A DNA stretch of 44,626 nt from Candidatus Azobacteroides sp. (GTDB taxonomy: Bacteria; Bacteroidota; Bacteroidia; Bacteroidales; WRGA01). Where the stretch lies: the NCBI GenBank assembly GCA_009787405.1, contig WRGA01000111.1, positions 1-44,626 on the forward strand. Direction: 5' to 3'. Below, one piece after another: positions 31,875 through 40,920 of this stretch. A program made the translations under genes and the position numbers. The notes under the pieces were generated by a model, which was given only the letters and a program-made list of their open reading frames with translations, did no database searches and was not told the DNA's origin. Every line of letters starts with the position of its first letter. The first letter of the stretch is position 1.

Positions 31875-33605
31875 ATGACGAACAGATGGAAAATCAAAAA
31901 CCTTACACATGAGCAAAAAAAGATAAAGGATAAGTTGGTTTCGGAACTGGGTATCGATCCGGTACTTTGCACGCTTCTGGTCGGACGAAAGATTCATTCT
32001 TTTGATGATGCAAAGGATTTTTTTCGTCCGAATCTTTCCCGGTTGCACGATCCTTTTCTTATGAATGACATGAATAAGGCTGTAGGAAGGCTTAATGAAG
32101 CTTTGGGGCAGAACGAGAAAATTCTGATATACGGCGACTATGATGTAGACGGAACAACTGCCGTCGCTTTGGTTTACAAGTTTCTGCAGGAATATTCGTC
32201 AAAAATCGATTATTACATTCCCGATCGTTACAATGAAGGTTACGGGGTGTCCTACAAAGGGATCGATTTCGCCGCCGACAACGGGTTTAAACTGATCATT
32301 TGTCTGGATTGCGGCATCAAAGCCGTTGAAAAAGTAAAATACGCCAAAGAAAAAGGGGTCGATTTTATCATTTGCGATCATCACAAACCCGATAAAAAGC
32401 TTCCGGATGCTGTTGCGGTGCTCAATCCCAAACGAGAAGACAGCGTTTATCCGGACAAAAATTTGTCGGGGTGCGGCGTGGGCTTCAAATTCATGCAGGC
32501 TTTTGCCGTGGACAACAACATTCCGTTTTCTTCTCTCGAACCGTTGCTGGATTTAGTTGCCGTCAGCATTGCTTCAGATATTGTTCCAATCATCGGTGAA
32601 AACAGAATCCTGACTTTTTACGGATTAAGACAGTTAAATGCCAACCCTACCGTCGGACTAAAAAGCATTATCGAAGTTTGCGGATTGCAAGATTCGGAAA
32701 TCACCGTCAGCGACATCGTGTTCAAAATCGGGCCACGCATCAATGCTTCCGGACGTATTCAATCGGGACGCGAAGCGGTTGAACTGCTGGTTTCGAAAGA
32801 TTTGACTTTCGCCCGTGAAAAAAGCAACAACATCAATCAATACAATGATACGCGCCGTGAATTGGACAAGAATATCACGATTGAAGCCAATGCCGTGCTG
32901 ACAGAAGATGATTACACCAACAGCAAACGAAAATCCATCGTGATTTACAACGAACAATGGCACAAAGGAGTGATCGGGATTGTGGCATCACGCCTGTCGG
33001 AAGAATATTACCGTCCGACCATTGTTTTAACCAAATCGGAACAAATGATCACCGGTTCGGCGCGTTCCGTTCCCGGATTTGATATTTATAAGGCCATCGA
33101 TTCGTGCCGGGATCTGCTCGAAAATTTCGGGGGACACATGTATGCCGCCGGACTTTCCCTGAAGGAAGATAATCTGGAAAAATTCACCGACCGTTTTGAA
33201 GCATTTGTGTCGGAAAATATCGAACCGGGGCAACTTATTCCTCAAATCGAAATTGATGCCGTCATTGATTTTAAAGACATTACCCCCAAATTTTTCCGGA
33301 TACTGAAACAATTTAATCCGTTCGGCCCCGAAAATATGAAACCCGTATTTTGCACCAAAGGGGTTTACGATTACGGAAGCAGCCGATTGGTCGGCAAAGA
33401 GCTGGAGCATCTCCGATTGGAAGTCATCGATAATAATTCAAAAAACATCATGACGGGCATTGCTTTCGGCATGCACTCCCATAATGATCATATCAAATCG
33501 TCCAAACCGTTTGATATTTGCTACACCATCGAAGAAAACACCTTCAACGGCAAAACAACCCTTCAATTGATGGTGAAAGATATCAGACCGTCGGATGAAA
33601 ATTAA
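31875..33605 (+). CDS. recJ: Single-stranded-DNA-specific exonuclease RecJ
   Basis: A 5'-to-3' single-strand exonuclease used in recombination and repair. The 576-residue protein has the DHH phosphoesterase motifs IYGDYDVDGTTA (about 80-91), LIICLDCGIKA and FIICDHHKPD, then the DHHA1 region (GSARSVPGFDIYKAI and FGGHMYAAGLSL), and a C-terminal OB-like segment. This is normal RecJ length. It begins with ATG at 31875. recQ follows after 20 bp, so the two repair genes are probably co-transcribed. Confidence 0.95.
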   Translation: MTNRWKIKNLTHEQKKIKDKLVSELGIDPVLCTLLVGRKIHSFDDAKDFFRPNLSRLHDPFLMNDMNKAVGRLNEALGQNEKILIYGDYDVDGTTAVALVYKFLQEYSSKIDYYIPDRYNEGYGVSYKGIDFAADNGFKLIICLDCGIKAVEKVKYAKEKGVDFIICDHHKPDKKLPDAVAVLNPKREDSVYPDKNLSGCGVGFKFMQAFAVDNNIPFSSLEPLLDLVAVSIASDIVPIIGENRILTFYGLRQLNANPTVGLKSIIEVCGLQDSEITVSDIVFKIGPRINASGRIQSGREAVELLVSKDLTFAREKSNNINQYNDTRRELDKNITIEANAVLTEDDYTNSKRKSIVIYNEQWHKGVIGIVASRLSEEYYRPTIVLTKSEQMITGSARSVPGFDIYKAIDSCRDLLENFGGHMYAAGLSLKEDNLEKFTDRFEAFVSENIEPGQLIPQIEIDAVIDFKDITPKFFRILKQFNPFGPENMKPVFCTKGVYDYGSSRLVGKELEHLRLEVIDNNSKNIMTGIAFGMHSHNDHIKSSKPFDICYTIEENTFNGKTTLQLMVKDIRPSDEN

Positions 33606-33625
33606 AATTTTTAATTCTTAATTTT

Positions 33626-35527
33626 TTGAGCGTTTATTCCGACATATTGCAAAAATATTGGGGCTACTCCTCTTTTCGTCCTTTACAGGAAGAAATCATC
33701 CGATCAGTCGGCGAAAAAAAGGATACATTAGGATTGATGCCGACAGGCGGCGGGAAATCCATTACGTTTCAGGTTCCGACAATGGGAATGGATGGAATAT
33801 GCCTTGTCGTTACACCTCTCATCGCATTGATGAAAGATCAGGTCGACAATCTGAAAAAACGAAAAATCAAAGCCGCAGCGGTATATACCGGCATGTCCCG
33901 CGAAGAAATCATTGTTGCGCTCGAAAATTGCATTTTCGGAGACTATAAGTTTTTATATGTTTCGCCCGAACGCCTGACATCCGACATTTTTTTGAATAAA
34001 TTGCGTGCCATGAATGTTTGCCTGCTTACGGTAGACGAAGCGCATTGCATTTCTCAATGGGGATACGATTTTCGTCCTTCCTATTTACAAATCGCCGAAA
34101 TCCGGAAATATCTGCCCGATGTCCCTCTGCTTGCCCTTACCGCAACCGCCACTCCCGAAGTGGTCAAAGACATTCAGCAAAAACTGCTTTTCAAAAAAGA
34201 AAATGTATTTCAAAAAAGTTTCGCACGAAAAAATCTGGCCTATATCGTTCGAAAAACCGACGACAAAATCAATTCTTTGATCCAAATATTAACCAAAGTC
34301 CCGGGCAGTTCCATTGTTTATGTCCGAAGCCGAAAAAAAACCAAAGAAGTGGCCGACGAACTGATCAAAAACGGAATCAGTGCCGATTATTTCCATGCGG
34401 GATTATTGATCGACGTCAAAGAAGAAAAACAAAACAATTGGAAAACAGGCAAATGCAGGGTAATTGTTTCAACCAATGCCTTCGGAATGGGAATCGATAA
34501 ACCGGATGTCCGTTCGGTCATTCATCTCGATCTGCCGAATTCTCCGGAAGAATATTTTCAGGAAGCCGGACGTGCGGGACGGGACGAGAAAAAGGCATAC
34601 GCCGTTATTCTGTACGATAAAAGCGACAGCGCCAAACTGAAAAAGCGCATCCCGGATGAATTTCCCGACCGGGAATTTGTAAAGCGTGTGTACGAAGCGT
34701 TGGGCAATTATTTCGAGTTGGCCGTGGGATTCGGATTCGAAAATGTGTACGATTTTGACTTGAATGCGTTTTGTTACGCCTTCAAATTTCCGATTTTGCC
34801 GACGTTGAATGCATTAAAAATATTGGAGCAATCGGGATACATCGAATATGTGGAAGATCCCGGCAATCGTTCACGACTGATGTTCACCATTTTACGCGAC
34901 GATCTGTATAAACTGAAACAATCGGATCCTCAAACCGAAAAATTGATCAGTGTTCTGTTGCGTTCTTACACGGGTTTGTTTTCCGATTATGCGTTCATCC
35001 ACGAAAAACTGCTGGCGACAAGAAGCAACATGTCGCCTAAAGAAGTTTACGACCGGCTGGTACAACTATCGAAAGCGCAAATCATCAGCTACATTCCCCA
35101 AAAGAAAATGCCCATCATCGTTTATACACAATCCCGTGAGGAACAACTATACTTATCCATTCCGAAAAGCGTTTACGAAGAACGGAAAGAACGATTGGAA
35201 AAACGAATCGGTGCCATGTCGGCTTATGCCGAAAACGATAGGGTATGCAGGGCGGGTATGCTTTTAAGGTATTTCGGCGAAACCGACTCTCCTCCTTGCG
35301 GCATTTGCGACGTTTGTATCGCGAGAAAGGAAAAAGACCTTTCGGTCGACGAATTTTCGAGAATAGAAGAAAGTGTTTACGGCATGCTGAAAGAACAAAA
35401 CCTGTCGATCAACCAATTGGTCGATTCCCTCTCCTATCCTTCTTCGAAAGTGTTGCATGTCATCCGGTTTTTAACGGACAAAGGAATGTTGAAAAACGAA
35501 AAAGCTGTTATTTCTTTAAAAAAATAA
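33626..35527 (+). CDS. recQ: ATP-dependent DNA helicase RecQ
   Basis: A 3'-to-5' helicase of the RecQ family. The start is TTG at 33626 (MSVYSDILQKYWGYSSFRPL): no suitable ATG precedes the conserved WGYSSFRPLQ. Motifs are the Walker A MPTGGGKS (38-45), DEAHCISQWGYDFRPSY, FHAGL, GMGIDKPDVR and QEAGRAGRDE. Four Cys near the end (CRAGML...CGICDVC) form the zinc-binding domain, followed by a winged-helix segment. At 633 residues it ends without the HRDC domain of longer RecQs. The recQ stop codon lies inside a strong hairpin. It is probably co-transcribed with recJ. Confidence 0.95.
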   Translation: MSVYSDILQKYWGYSSFRPLQEEIIRSVGEKKDTLGLMPTGGGKSITFQVPTMGMDGICLVVTPLIALMKDQVDNLKKRKIKAAAVYTGMSREEIIVALENCIFGDYKFLYVSPERLTSDIFLNKLRAMNVCLLTVDEAHCISQWGYDFRPSYLQIAEIRKYLPDVPLLALTATATPEVVKDIQQKLLFKKENVFQKSFARKNLAYIVRKTDDKINSLIQILTKVPGSSIVYVRSRKKTKEVADELIKNGISADYFHAGLLIDVKEEKQNNWKTGKCRVIVSTNAFGMGIDKPDVRSVIHLDLPNSPEEYFQEAGRAGRDEKKAYAVILYDKSDSAKLKKRIPDEFPDREFVKRVYEALGNYFELAVGFGFENVYDFDLNAFCYAFKFPILPTLNALKILEQSGYIEYVEDPGNRSRLMFTILRDDLYKLKQSDPQTEKLISVLLRSYTGLFSDYAFIHEKLLATRSNMSPKEVYDRLVQLSKAQIISYIPQKKMPIIVYTQSREEQLYLSIPKSVYEERKERLEKRIGAMSAYAENDRVCRAGMLLRYFGETDSPPCGICDVCIARKEKDLSVDEFSRIEESVYGMLKEQNLSINQLVDSLSYPSSKVLHVIRFLTDKGMLKNEKAVISLKK

Positions 35528-35537
35528 CAGCTTTTTC
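35498..35537. terminator. Hairpin terminator overlapping the recQ stop codon
   Basis: GAAAAAGCTGTTATTT (35498-35513) pairs perfectly with AAATAACAGCTTTTTC (35522-35537) around an 8-nt loop, a 16-bp stem. The stem carries its own A and T tracts, so it can work in either direction. The recQ TAA is at 35525-35527 within the second arm. Confidence 0.7.
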
Positions 35538-35604
35538 ATCTTTAATCTCAAACCTAAAGAACAAACTTTTCAACTCTCTAAATTTAACCCGTTCCTTATT
35601 TTTT

Positions 35605-35644
35605 ATACCTTTGCCGTTAAAATATTATTCTAAGGCAAAGGTAT
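35605..35644 (+). promoter_or_regulatory. GH29 promoter region: inverted -7 boxes
   Basis: ATACCTTTGCC (35605-35615) and GGCAAAGGTAT (35634-35644) form a perfect 11-bp inverted repeat. The left arm holds the forward -7 TACCTTTG about 100 nt upstream of the GH29 ATG; the right arm holds the same box on the other strand, pointing back at recQ. It may also be an operator. Confidence 0.5.
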
Positions 35645-35714
35645 GAATTCTGCCGGCAGATAGATCACCCGATGCGAAGATAATAACCCGAAAATTCATT
35701 CAATCAAGTCATTC

Positions 35715-37874
35715 ATGAAGGTAAAATTACTGTCATTTATTGGCATACTCTTCTTTATTACAGGATGCTTTAATTCCAAAAATTATATAATCGATAATTT
35801 TGAAAACGGTACGGTTTCATTTACGGAGAAAGTAAACATAAATCCCGGAACCTCCGGAAAATTTGAGATAGCGGATAATCCCGACCCAAACGGAATTAAT
35901 TCGAGCTCCAAATGTTGGAAATACACTCAATCGGAGACTGGCCAAAAACAAGGTGGCTTCTTCTGTAATTTGAAAACACCGGTCAGTACTTCGGGATATA
36001 AATATTTGCATATAAAATATTATTGCATGGATACAAATTCTCAACCACAAGTATTGTTGGAAGGTGGCAGATTTAAGAAAGAAATTTTTCCGATGAGTAA
36101 TCATATCCCTTTCGGCATTAATGAATGGGAAGACCTTGTCTATGATTTGGACGCAAACGAATTAGATGATGTAAAAATCACCGGTTTCGGACTCCGATTC
36201 AAATTCCCGTCCGATAGTACTGCGAATGCAGTCGTTTATATCGATGATATTATGTTAAGTGCAACCGAATCGGGAAATGACGGATTCGAAAATTATAAGC
36301 CGAAAACACCGCAAATCCGAAATATGAAAAAGACGGGTCTGGATTTAACTTGGCCGGCTTTTCCCAATGCTATATCGTATGATGTGTATAAAGACGATGT
36401 GTTTTTTCGAAATACGACATCAACATCGATGTCTGTATTGGGATTGGACGAATTTGAAGTATATAAATTCCACATCGTGGCAAAAAATAAAACAGGTCAA
36501 CCTTCTTTTCCGAGTGACGGTGTATACATTCAAACACCGGAATCCGAAGAACATAAGAATATCCGTATGGCTTGGTGGCGGGAAGCCCGTTTCGGAATGT
36601 TTATCCATTGGGGCGGATATTCCGCTTTTGCCGGGCGGTTTCAAGGAAAGGACGTAAAAGGAAAACAGGTCGATTATTATGCCGATGGCGGTCAAAACGG
36701 TTCTTATGCCGAATGGATTATGTATGGAGCCGGCATTCCGCGCGATACTTATCGTGCAAAAGTATTGAAAGATTTGACGGCGTCAAATTATAATCCCAAA
36801 GAATGGGTGCGTTTGGCAAAAGAGGCCGGAATGAAATATATTGTCGTTACGTCTAAACATCATGACGGATTGTCGATGTTTAATACCAATATCGGATGGA
36901 ATTCCGTACAACATTCAGCAGCAAAGAAAGACCTGATGAGAGAGCTGGTTGATGAAGCACGTGCTGCCGGATTGAAGATCGGATTTTATTATTCACAAGC
37001 TCTTGACTGGACTAATAAAGGCGGAATGGGTTGGATGCCGCAAAACTACGACGGTTATGGAGGAGAATGGCCTTATCCGGATCAAGTGAATTATGTTAAT
37101 AATTTGGTTGTTCCTCATTTACAAACAATTATAGATGAATACAACATTGATTTGATATGGTTTGATATGGGTGAATCCAAATATCCTGAACTTCAATATC
37201 GTACATTGAAAGCAATTAAGAGTAACAGGAAAGCAAAAAATATTATTTTTAACGATCGGTTGGATTTTAAAATTGATAACGGTCTTTCCGGAGATTTTTA
37301 TACACCCGAACAGAGCATCCCCGATATTCCCATTACCGGAATTGCCGGCGGACGGGATTGGGAAACATGTATGACCATGAATAATAACTGGGGGTATTGT
37401 GAAAATGATAACAGCTGGAAATCTTCAAATGATTTAATTCTTAAGTTAATCGATATTGCAAGTAAAGGCGGTAACTTTTTATTAAATATCGGGCCGAAAG
37501 CCGACGGAAGCATTCCGCAAGCTAGTATCGACCGTTTAACCGAGATCGGAGCTTGGATGAACATTAACGGAGAAGCTGTTTATGGTACGATTGCAAATCC
37601 CATTGATAAAAAGATGGATTGGGGTAAAATTACCCGTAAAATCACTAAAGACGGAAAAACGATTTTGTACTTACATGTGATTGAATGGCCTGCAAACGGG
37701 CAATTATCGGTTCCTTTGTTGAATTCCGTACCTTCTTCAGCTTCTATTCTTGGAAGTAATGTAAACATTGTGTGTGAATCAGGAAATAATCAATTAATTA
37801 TTAAGGGATTGCCTGCATCTCCCATAAGTAATGTCAGCACAACCATTAAGTTGACTTTCAATGCAAAGGAATAA
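35715..37874 (+). CDS. GH29 alpha-L-fucosidase-type lipoprotein
   Basis: A 719-residue surface or periplasmic enzyme. A signal peptide ends in ITGC, with Cys18 for lipid attachment. An N-terminal beta-sandwich (about 25-185, carbohydrate-binding-like) leads into a fibronectin III-like module (about 200-275). The GH29 catalytic domain begins MAWWREARFGMFIHWGGYSA (285-304). VVTSKHHDGLSMF and GFYYSQALDW are family features. Asp484 in LIWFDMGESK is the likely nucleophile; the acid/base residue is not assigned. The family releases alpha-L-fucose from glycans. It follows recQ but has its own promoter, so regulation is separate. Confidence 0.9.
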   Translation: MKVKLLSFIGILFFITGCFNSKNYIIDNFENGTVSFTEKVNINPGTSGKFEIADNPDPNGINSSSKCWKYTQSETGQKQGGFFCNLKTPVSTSGYKYLHIKYYCMDTNSQPQVLLEGGRFKKEIFPMSNHIPFGINEWEDLVYDLDANELDDVKITGFGLRFKFPSDSTANAVVYIDDIMLSATESGNDGFENYKPKTPQIRNMKKTGLDLTWPAFPNAISYDVYKDDVFFRNTTSTSMSVLGLDEFEVYKFHIVAKNKTGQPSFPSDGVYIQTPESEEHKNIRMAWWREARFGMFIHWGGYSAFAGRFQGKDVKGKQVDYYADGGQNGSYAEWIMYGAGIPRDTYRAKVLKDLTASNYNPKEWVRLAKEAGMKYIVVTSKHHDGLSMFNTNIGWNSVQHSAAKKDLMRELVDEARAAGLKIGFYYSQALDWTNKGGMGWMPQNYDGYGGEWPYPDQVNYVNNLVVPHLQTIIDEYNIDLIWFDMGESKYPELQYRTLKAIKSNRKAKNIIFNDRLDFKIDNGLSGDFYTPEQSIPDIPITGIAGGRDWETCMTMNNNWGYCENDNSWKSSNDLILKLIDIASKGGNFLLNIGPKADGSIPQASIDRLTEIGAWMNINGEAVYGTIANPIDKKMDWGKITRKITKDGKTILYLHVIEWPANGQLSVPLLNSVPSSASILGSNVNIVCESGNNQLIIKGLPASPISNVSTTIKLTFNAKE

Positions 37875-37946
37875 ATATTGTAAGAAATATATATCACAAT
37901 CAAAAATTTCGTAGTTTCGTACTTCTCAAAACAATCCCGATCAATT

Positions 37947-38210
37947 ATGAATTTCATTTGGTATATCATCATCGGAGCTGTTGCCGGGTTTGCAGCCGGA
38001 AAGATCACAAAAGGCAAAGGAGGCGGATTTTGCCTGAATCTCCTCATCGGAATAATCGGAAGTGTACTGGGCGGTTGGTTGTTCGGTGTGTTGGGAATTA
38101 ACACGAATGAAGGAAGCATCATGGGGAATCTTGTCACTTCAACCGTCGGAGCCATTGTTTTACTTTGCCTCGTTTCCGTTTTTCAAAAAAAGGATTTGAA
38201 GAACAAATAA
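37947..38210 (+). CDS. GlsB/YeaQ/YmgE-family small membrane protein
   Basis: The 87-residue protein has about three TM segments and the family pattern IWYIIIGAVAGFAAGKITKG, GIIGSVLGGWLFGVLG and GAIVLLCLVSVF. These proteins are linked to general stress responses in Gram-positive and Gram-negative bacteria; the activity is not known. It is a separate gene from the FtsB-like gene, with 48 bp between. Confidence 0.85.
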   Translation: MNFIWYIIIGAVAGFAAGKITKGKGGGFCLNLLIGIIGSVLGGWLFGVLGINTNEGSIMGNLVTSTVGAIVLLCLVSVFQKKDLKNK

Positions 38211-38231
38211 CCGATAACCGCAACAAATAAT

Positions 38232-38239
38232 TACCTTTG
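38232..38239 (+). promoter_or_regulatory. -7 box of the FtsB/DivIC-like gene
   Basis: TACCTTTG, an exact TAnnTTTG match, lies 19 nt upstream of the ATG at 38259. Confidence 0.6.
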
Positions 38240-38258
38240 TCGAAACTTTCGGAAAATT

Positions 38259-38567
38259 ATGGATAAATTATTGAAATATTGGAAGATTATTCGCCGATAT
38301 ACGAATAAATATCAAATTGTTTTTGCGGTATTTTTGATTATGATTCTTTTCGTCGACGAGCATAATGTTTTCCGCCGCATCGGGTATCACCGGAAAATCA
38401 ATGAATTAAAAAAAGAAATCCGTTATTACGAAAACGAGAAAGAAAGAGACAAGAAAAAACTGGATGAATTGCAATCCAATGACGAAGATCTTGAAAAATT
38501 CGCTCGTGAAGAATATCTGATGAAAAAGGATGACGAAGACATATTTATAATAGAGAAGAGTAAATGA
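38259..38567 (+). CDS. FtsB/DivIC-like septum formation initiator
   Basis: A 102-residue bitopic protein: one TM segment (about 20-36, IVFAVFLIMILFVDEHN), then a charged coiled-coil (about 45-80) and the short FAREEYLMKKDDEDIFIIE tail, as in FtsB/DivIC. Such proteins bridge FtsL and FtsQ at the division septum. The next gene overlaps its stop by 4 bp. Confidence 0.8.
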   Translation: MDKLLKYWKIIRRYTNKYQIVFAVFLIMILFVDEHNVFRRIGYHRKINELKKEIRYYENEKERDKKKLDELQSNDEDLEKFAREEYLMKKDDEDIFIIEKSK

Positions 38568-38908
38568 GCAAATCCGTAAAACGAATTTTATTTATTGTCG
38601 GGGGAATTTTCACATTAATCGGCGCCGTTTTATATATTGCCGCCGTCAATTGGGAATATGTTCCGTACCTGTATGCCGGAGGGTGCGCAGGTATTGCCGT
38701 CGTTTACCTTACAAATGTTTATCGCGGAAAAAACACCCGGATACGGAGGCTGCACGGGTTTCTTGCCGCAGCGGGAATCTTGCTGGTGGCATCCTCTTAT
38801 TTTATGTTTCACCATAAGCAGGAATGGATTATTTGCGTGGCTGTATCAGCCGTTCTGCAGATTTATGCAAGTTTTACCATGCCCGGGAAAAATGATGAAA
38901 CGGAATAA
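38564..38908 (+). CDS. Four-TM membrane protein, translationally coupled to the FtsB-like gene
   Basis: The 114-residue protein has four hydrophobic segments (about 8-28, 33-50, 64-83 and 89-106) and few charged residues outside the ends. I recognise no named family. Its start overlaps the FtsB/DivIC-like stop by 4 bp (ATGA), so the two are co-translated, which suggests an envelope or division-related accessory role; this is inference only. Confidence 0.7.
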   Translation: MSKSVKRILFIVGGIFTLIGAVLYIAAVNWEYVPYLYAGGCAGIAVVYLTNVYRGKNTRIRRLHGFLAAAGILLVASSYFMFHHKQEWIICVAVSAVLQIYASFTMPGKNDETE

Positions 38909-38941
38909 ATGACGGCATCCCGGAAGCTGACTTCTTCCTTT

Positions 38942-40186
38942 TCATAATTTCTTGAATGCGTCGAGCAATTTTTCCGGCGAAACAGGGTCGTTCAATTTGA
39001 TCGACAACCGGGTTAAAAGACAAGCCGAAGACACTTCCACGGGAGTCAGATGATAGTACTTCGGATGAACATAATGCATGAACTTCAAGATCATAAATGC
39101 ATTAAACCATGTGAAAAAACGCTTTTTAAATGTCGGCAAAGATGCACAGTTTGCGTTAATTTCGTCTAATGCCGGAAGATAGTTTTCCGATTGCAAAAAA
39201 TCCTTGACCGATTCGGGAATTTTTACCATCCAAGACCGAATGGTTTCGGATTTGGATTTAAATACCTCGCTAATCCCGTCAAACAACTCTTTCAAGGCAC
39301 AAAAAGCATCGAAAGAATATGTTTCCCAAACCACTTCTTCCGACTCCGTCATCTTGCGAATGGCTGGTCCAGTTCCGAATACAACCCTATTCGAAATGCG
39401 GGAAGACGGATAAACCGCCGTATTTTTCAGTTCTTTGATGTGTTCCGAAAGAAACAGTTTGTGCAAAAAATAAAAATCTTCTCCTGCCTGCTTTTTATTC
39501 ATCCCTCCCACTTTCACATAAGCATCGGCACGTACGGCAAAGCAAGAACCTATGGTATGATACGGATATGGAAACCCGATGTATCTCAATGCTTCGGAAT
39601 AATACCTCAAATACAGTTCATATAACACTCCGGCCCGATAAATCCGCGGATTCGTTTTTTTATCCGGAAGAATATGCTCAAACGGAATAATTGCCGTATT
39701 CAACCGGGAATCTGATTCAAAACTTTGCCGGATTTCCCGCAAATAATCGGGAGCAACCAGACAATCGGCATCCAACGAAACAATCACCCCCTTTTTGTTT
39801 GACGTCAGCATAAATTGCCTGACCGCTTCATCCATACCTATTTTACGGGCAAACCCGGCTCCCGCATCTTTTTTTCGGATACCGGATACCGAAATCACCG
39901 AAATATGTATGGTCGACGGCAATCCGGGCATAAAACCACGGATTGATTCCCGGGTATGTTCATTCTCACGTAATTGCGCAGCCGTTGCATACTCCGGAGC
40001 ATTGATCACCACAATGATTTCGACGTTGCAATCGGGCAACGCGCAGGAACATAAACTTTGTAAGGTCGACAACATATCCGGTTCGTCAAAACAGGGGATG
40101 ACGACAATCATTCCCACAGAAGAAAATACCGGCGCTTCCGACGAATACAATTTTTGCCGCTGTAAATAATCGAAAAATCCATTCAT
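38942..40186 (-). CDS. GT2-family glycosyltransferase
   Basis: I choose the start at 40186 (MNGFFDYLQRQKLYSSEAPV) over an in-frame ATG at 40267, because the longer form would overlap the promoter of the divergent LysE gene and adds a charged leader. The 414-residue product is a GT-A enzyme: VIPCFDEPDMLSTLQSL, then VSLDADCLVAPDYL as the Asp-x-Asp sugar-nucleotide and metal site, and GGMNKKQAGEDFYFLHKLF, the conserved acceptor-side segment. No membrane segment is obvious. The acceptor and sugar are unknown. Confidence 0.8.
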   Translation of the reverse strand: MNGFFDYLQRQKLYSSEAPVFSSVGMIVVIPCFDEPDMLSTLQSLCSCALPDCNVEIIVVINAPEYATAAQLRENEHTRESIRGFMPGLPSTIHISVISVSGIRKKDAGAGFARKIGMDEAVRQFMLTSNKKGVIVSLDADCLVAPDYLREIRQSFESDSRLNTAIIPFEHILPDKKTNPRIYRAGVLYELYLRYYSEALRYIGFPYPYHTIGSCFAVRADAYVKVGGMNKKQAGEDFYFLHKLFLSEHIKELKNTAVYPSSRISNRVVFGTGPAIRKMTESEEVVWETYSFDAFCALKELFDGISEVFKSKSETIRSWMVKIPESVKDFLQSENYLPALDEINANCASLPTFKKRFFTWFNAFMILKFMHYVHPKYYHLTPVEVSSACLLTRLSIKLNDPVSPEKLLDAFKKL

Positions 40187-40256
40187 GTTATATTTTCGGG
40201 ATTTCCGTAAACCATACAAATCGTATATTTTTTTCGTTTGATTCGTCAAAAATAGC

Positions 40257-40264
40257 GATATTTG
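40257..40264 (+). promoter_or_regulatory. -7-like box 4 nt before the LysE start
   Basis: GATATTTG departs from TAnnTTTG in one base and ends 4 nt before the ATG at 40269; a TTTG at 40237-40240 could be the -33 element. As at 10626, a transcript from here would have practically no leader. Confidence 0.45.
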
Positions 40265-40268
40265 CAAA

Positions 40269-40907
40269 ATGTTTCATACTATTGCAGAAGGATTAACAAT
40301 AGGCGTACTGGTTTCAGCTCCTATGGGACCGATCGGATTATTATGCATACAACGAACCTTAAACAAAGGTCGTTGGCATGGATTTGTGACCGGAATCGGC
40401 GCAATCGTCTCCGATTTGCTTTATGCCGTATTAGTGGGCATCGGAATGAGCTTTTTGGTCGATTTCGTAGAATCTCACGTCAATATCTTACAAATTTGCG
40501 GAAGCATTTTATTGCTCGGATTCGGTATTTATCTTTTCAGAAGCAATCCGATCAAAACATTGCGTAAAGCCAAAACTTCATCCGGGTACACCCAAGATCT
40601 TGCGACATCCTTTTTCCTGACATTGTCCAATCCTCTCGTTATTCTCTTATATATCGGACTTTTCGCCCGTTTCAGTTTCATTGTGTATGGCCCGTGGTTT
40701 CAACAAATCGTCGGGTATCTGTCCATTTCCGCAGGCGCTTTGGCATGGTGGTTTTTGGTTACATTCCTGATCGGTAAATTAAGGGGTAAATTTAATTTAC
40801 GCGGATTATGGGTTGTAAATCGAACCATCGGCATCATCGTCATTGTGTTATCATTGGTCGGATTAATTGCAACACTTACATTTACGGGTGATTTCATACC
40901 GCTATAA
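40269..40907 (+). CDS. LysE-family amino acid exporter
   Basis: The 212-residue protein has about six TM segments and the family opening EGLTIGVLVSAPMGPIGLLC with IQRTLNKGRWHGF, followed by TLSNPLVILLYIGLF. LysE-family proteins export amino acids or related compounds from the cytoplasm. The substrate cannot be told. The start is the natural one for the family even though the -7-like box is only 4 nt away. surE follows after 13 bp. Confidence 0.85.
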   Translation: MFHTIAEGLTIGVLVSAPMGPIGLLCIQRTLNKGRWHGFVTGIGAIVSDLLYAVLVGIGMSFLVDFVESHVNILQICGSILLLGFGIYLFRSNPIKTLRKAKTSSGYTQDLATSFFLTLSNPLVILLYIGLFARFSFIVYGPWFQQIVGYLSISAGALAWWFLVTFLIGKLRGKFNLRGLWVVNRTIGIIVIVLSLVGLIATLTFTGDFIPL

Positions 40908-40920
40908 TGAATAAATATAT

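Noticed and set aside
40187-40267. Longer start for the GT2 enzyme
   Set aside because: It would cover the divergent LysE promoter and adds a leader not expected before the GT-A fold.
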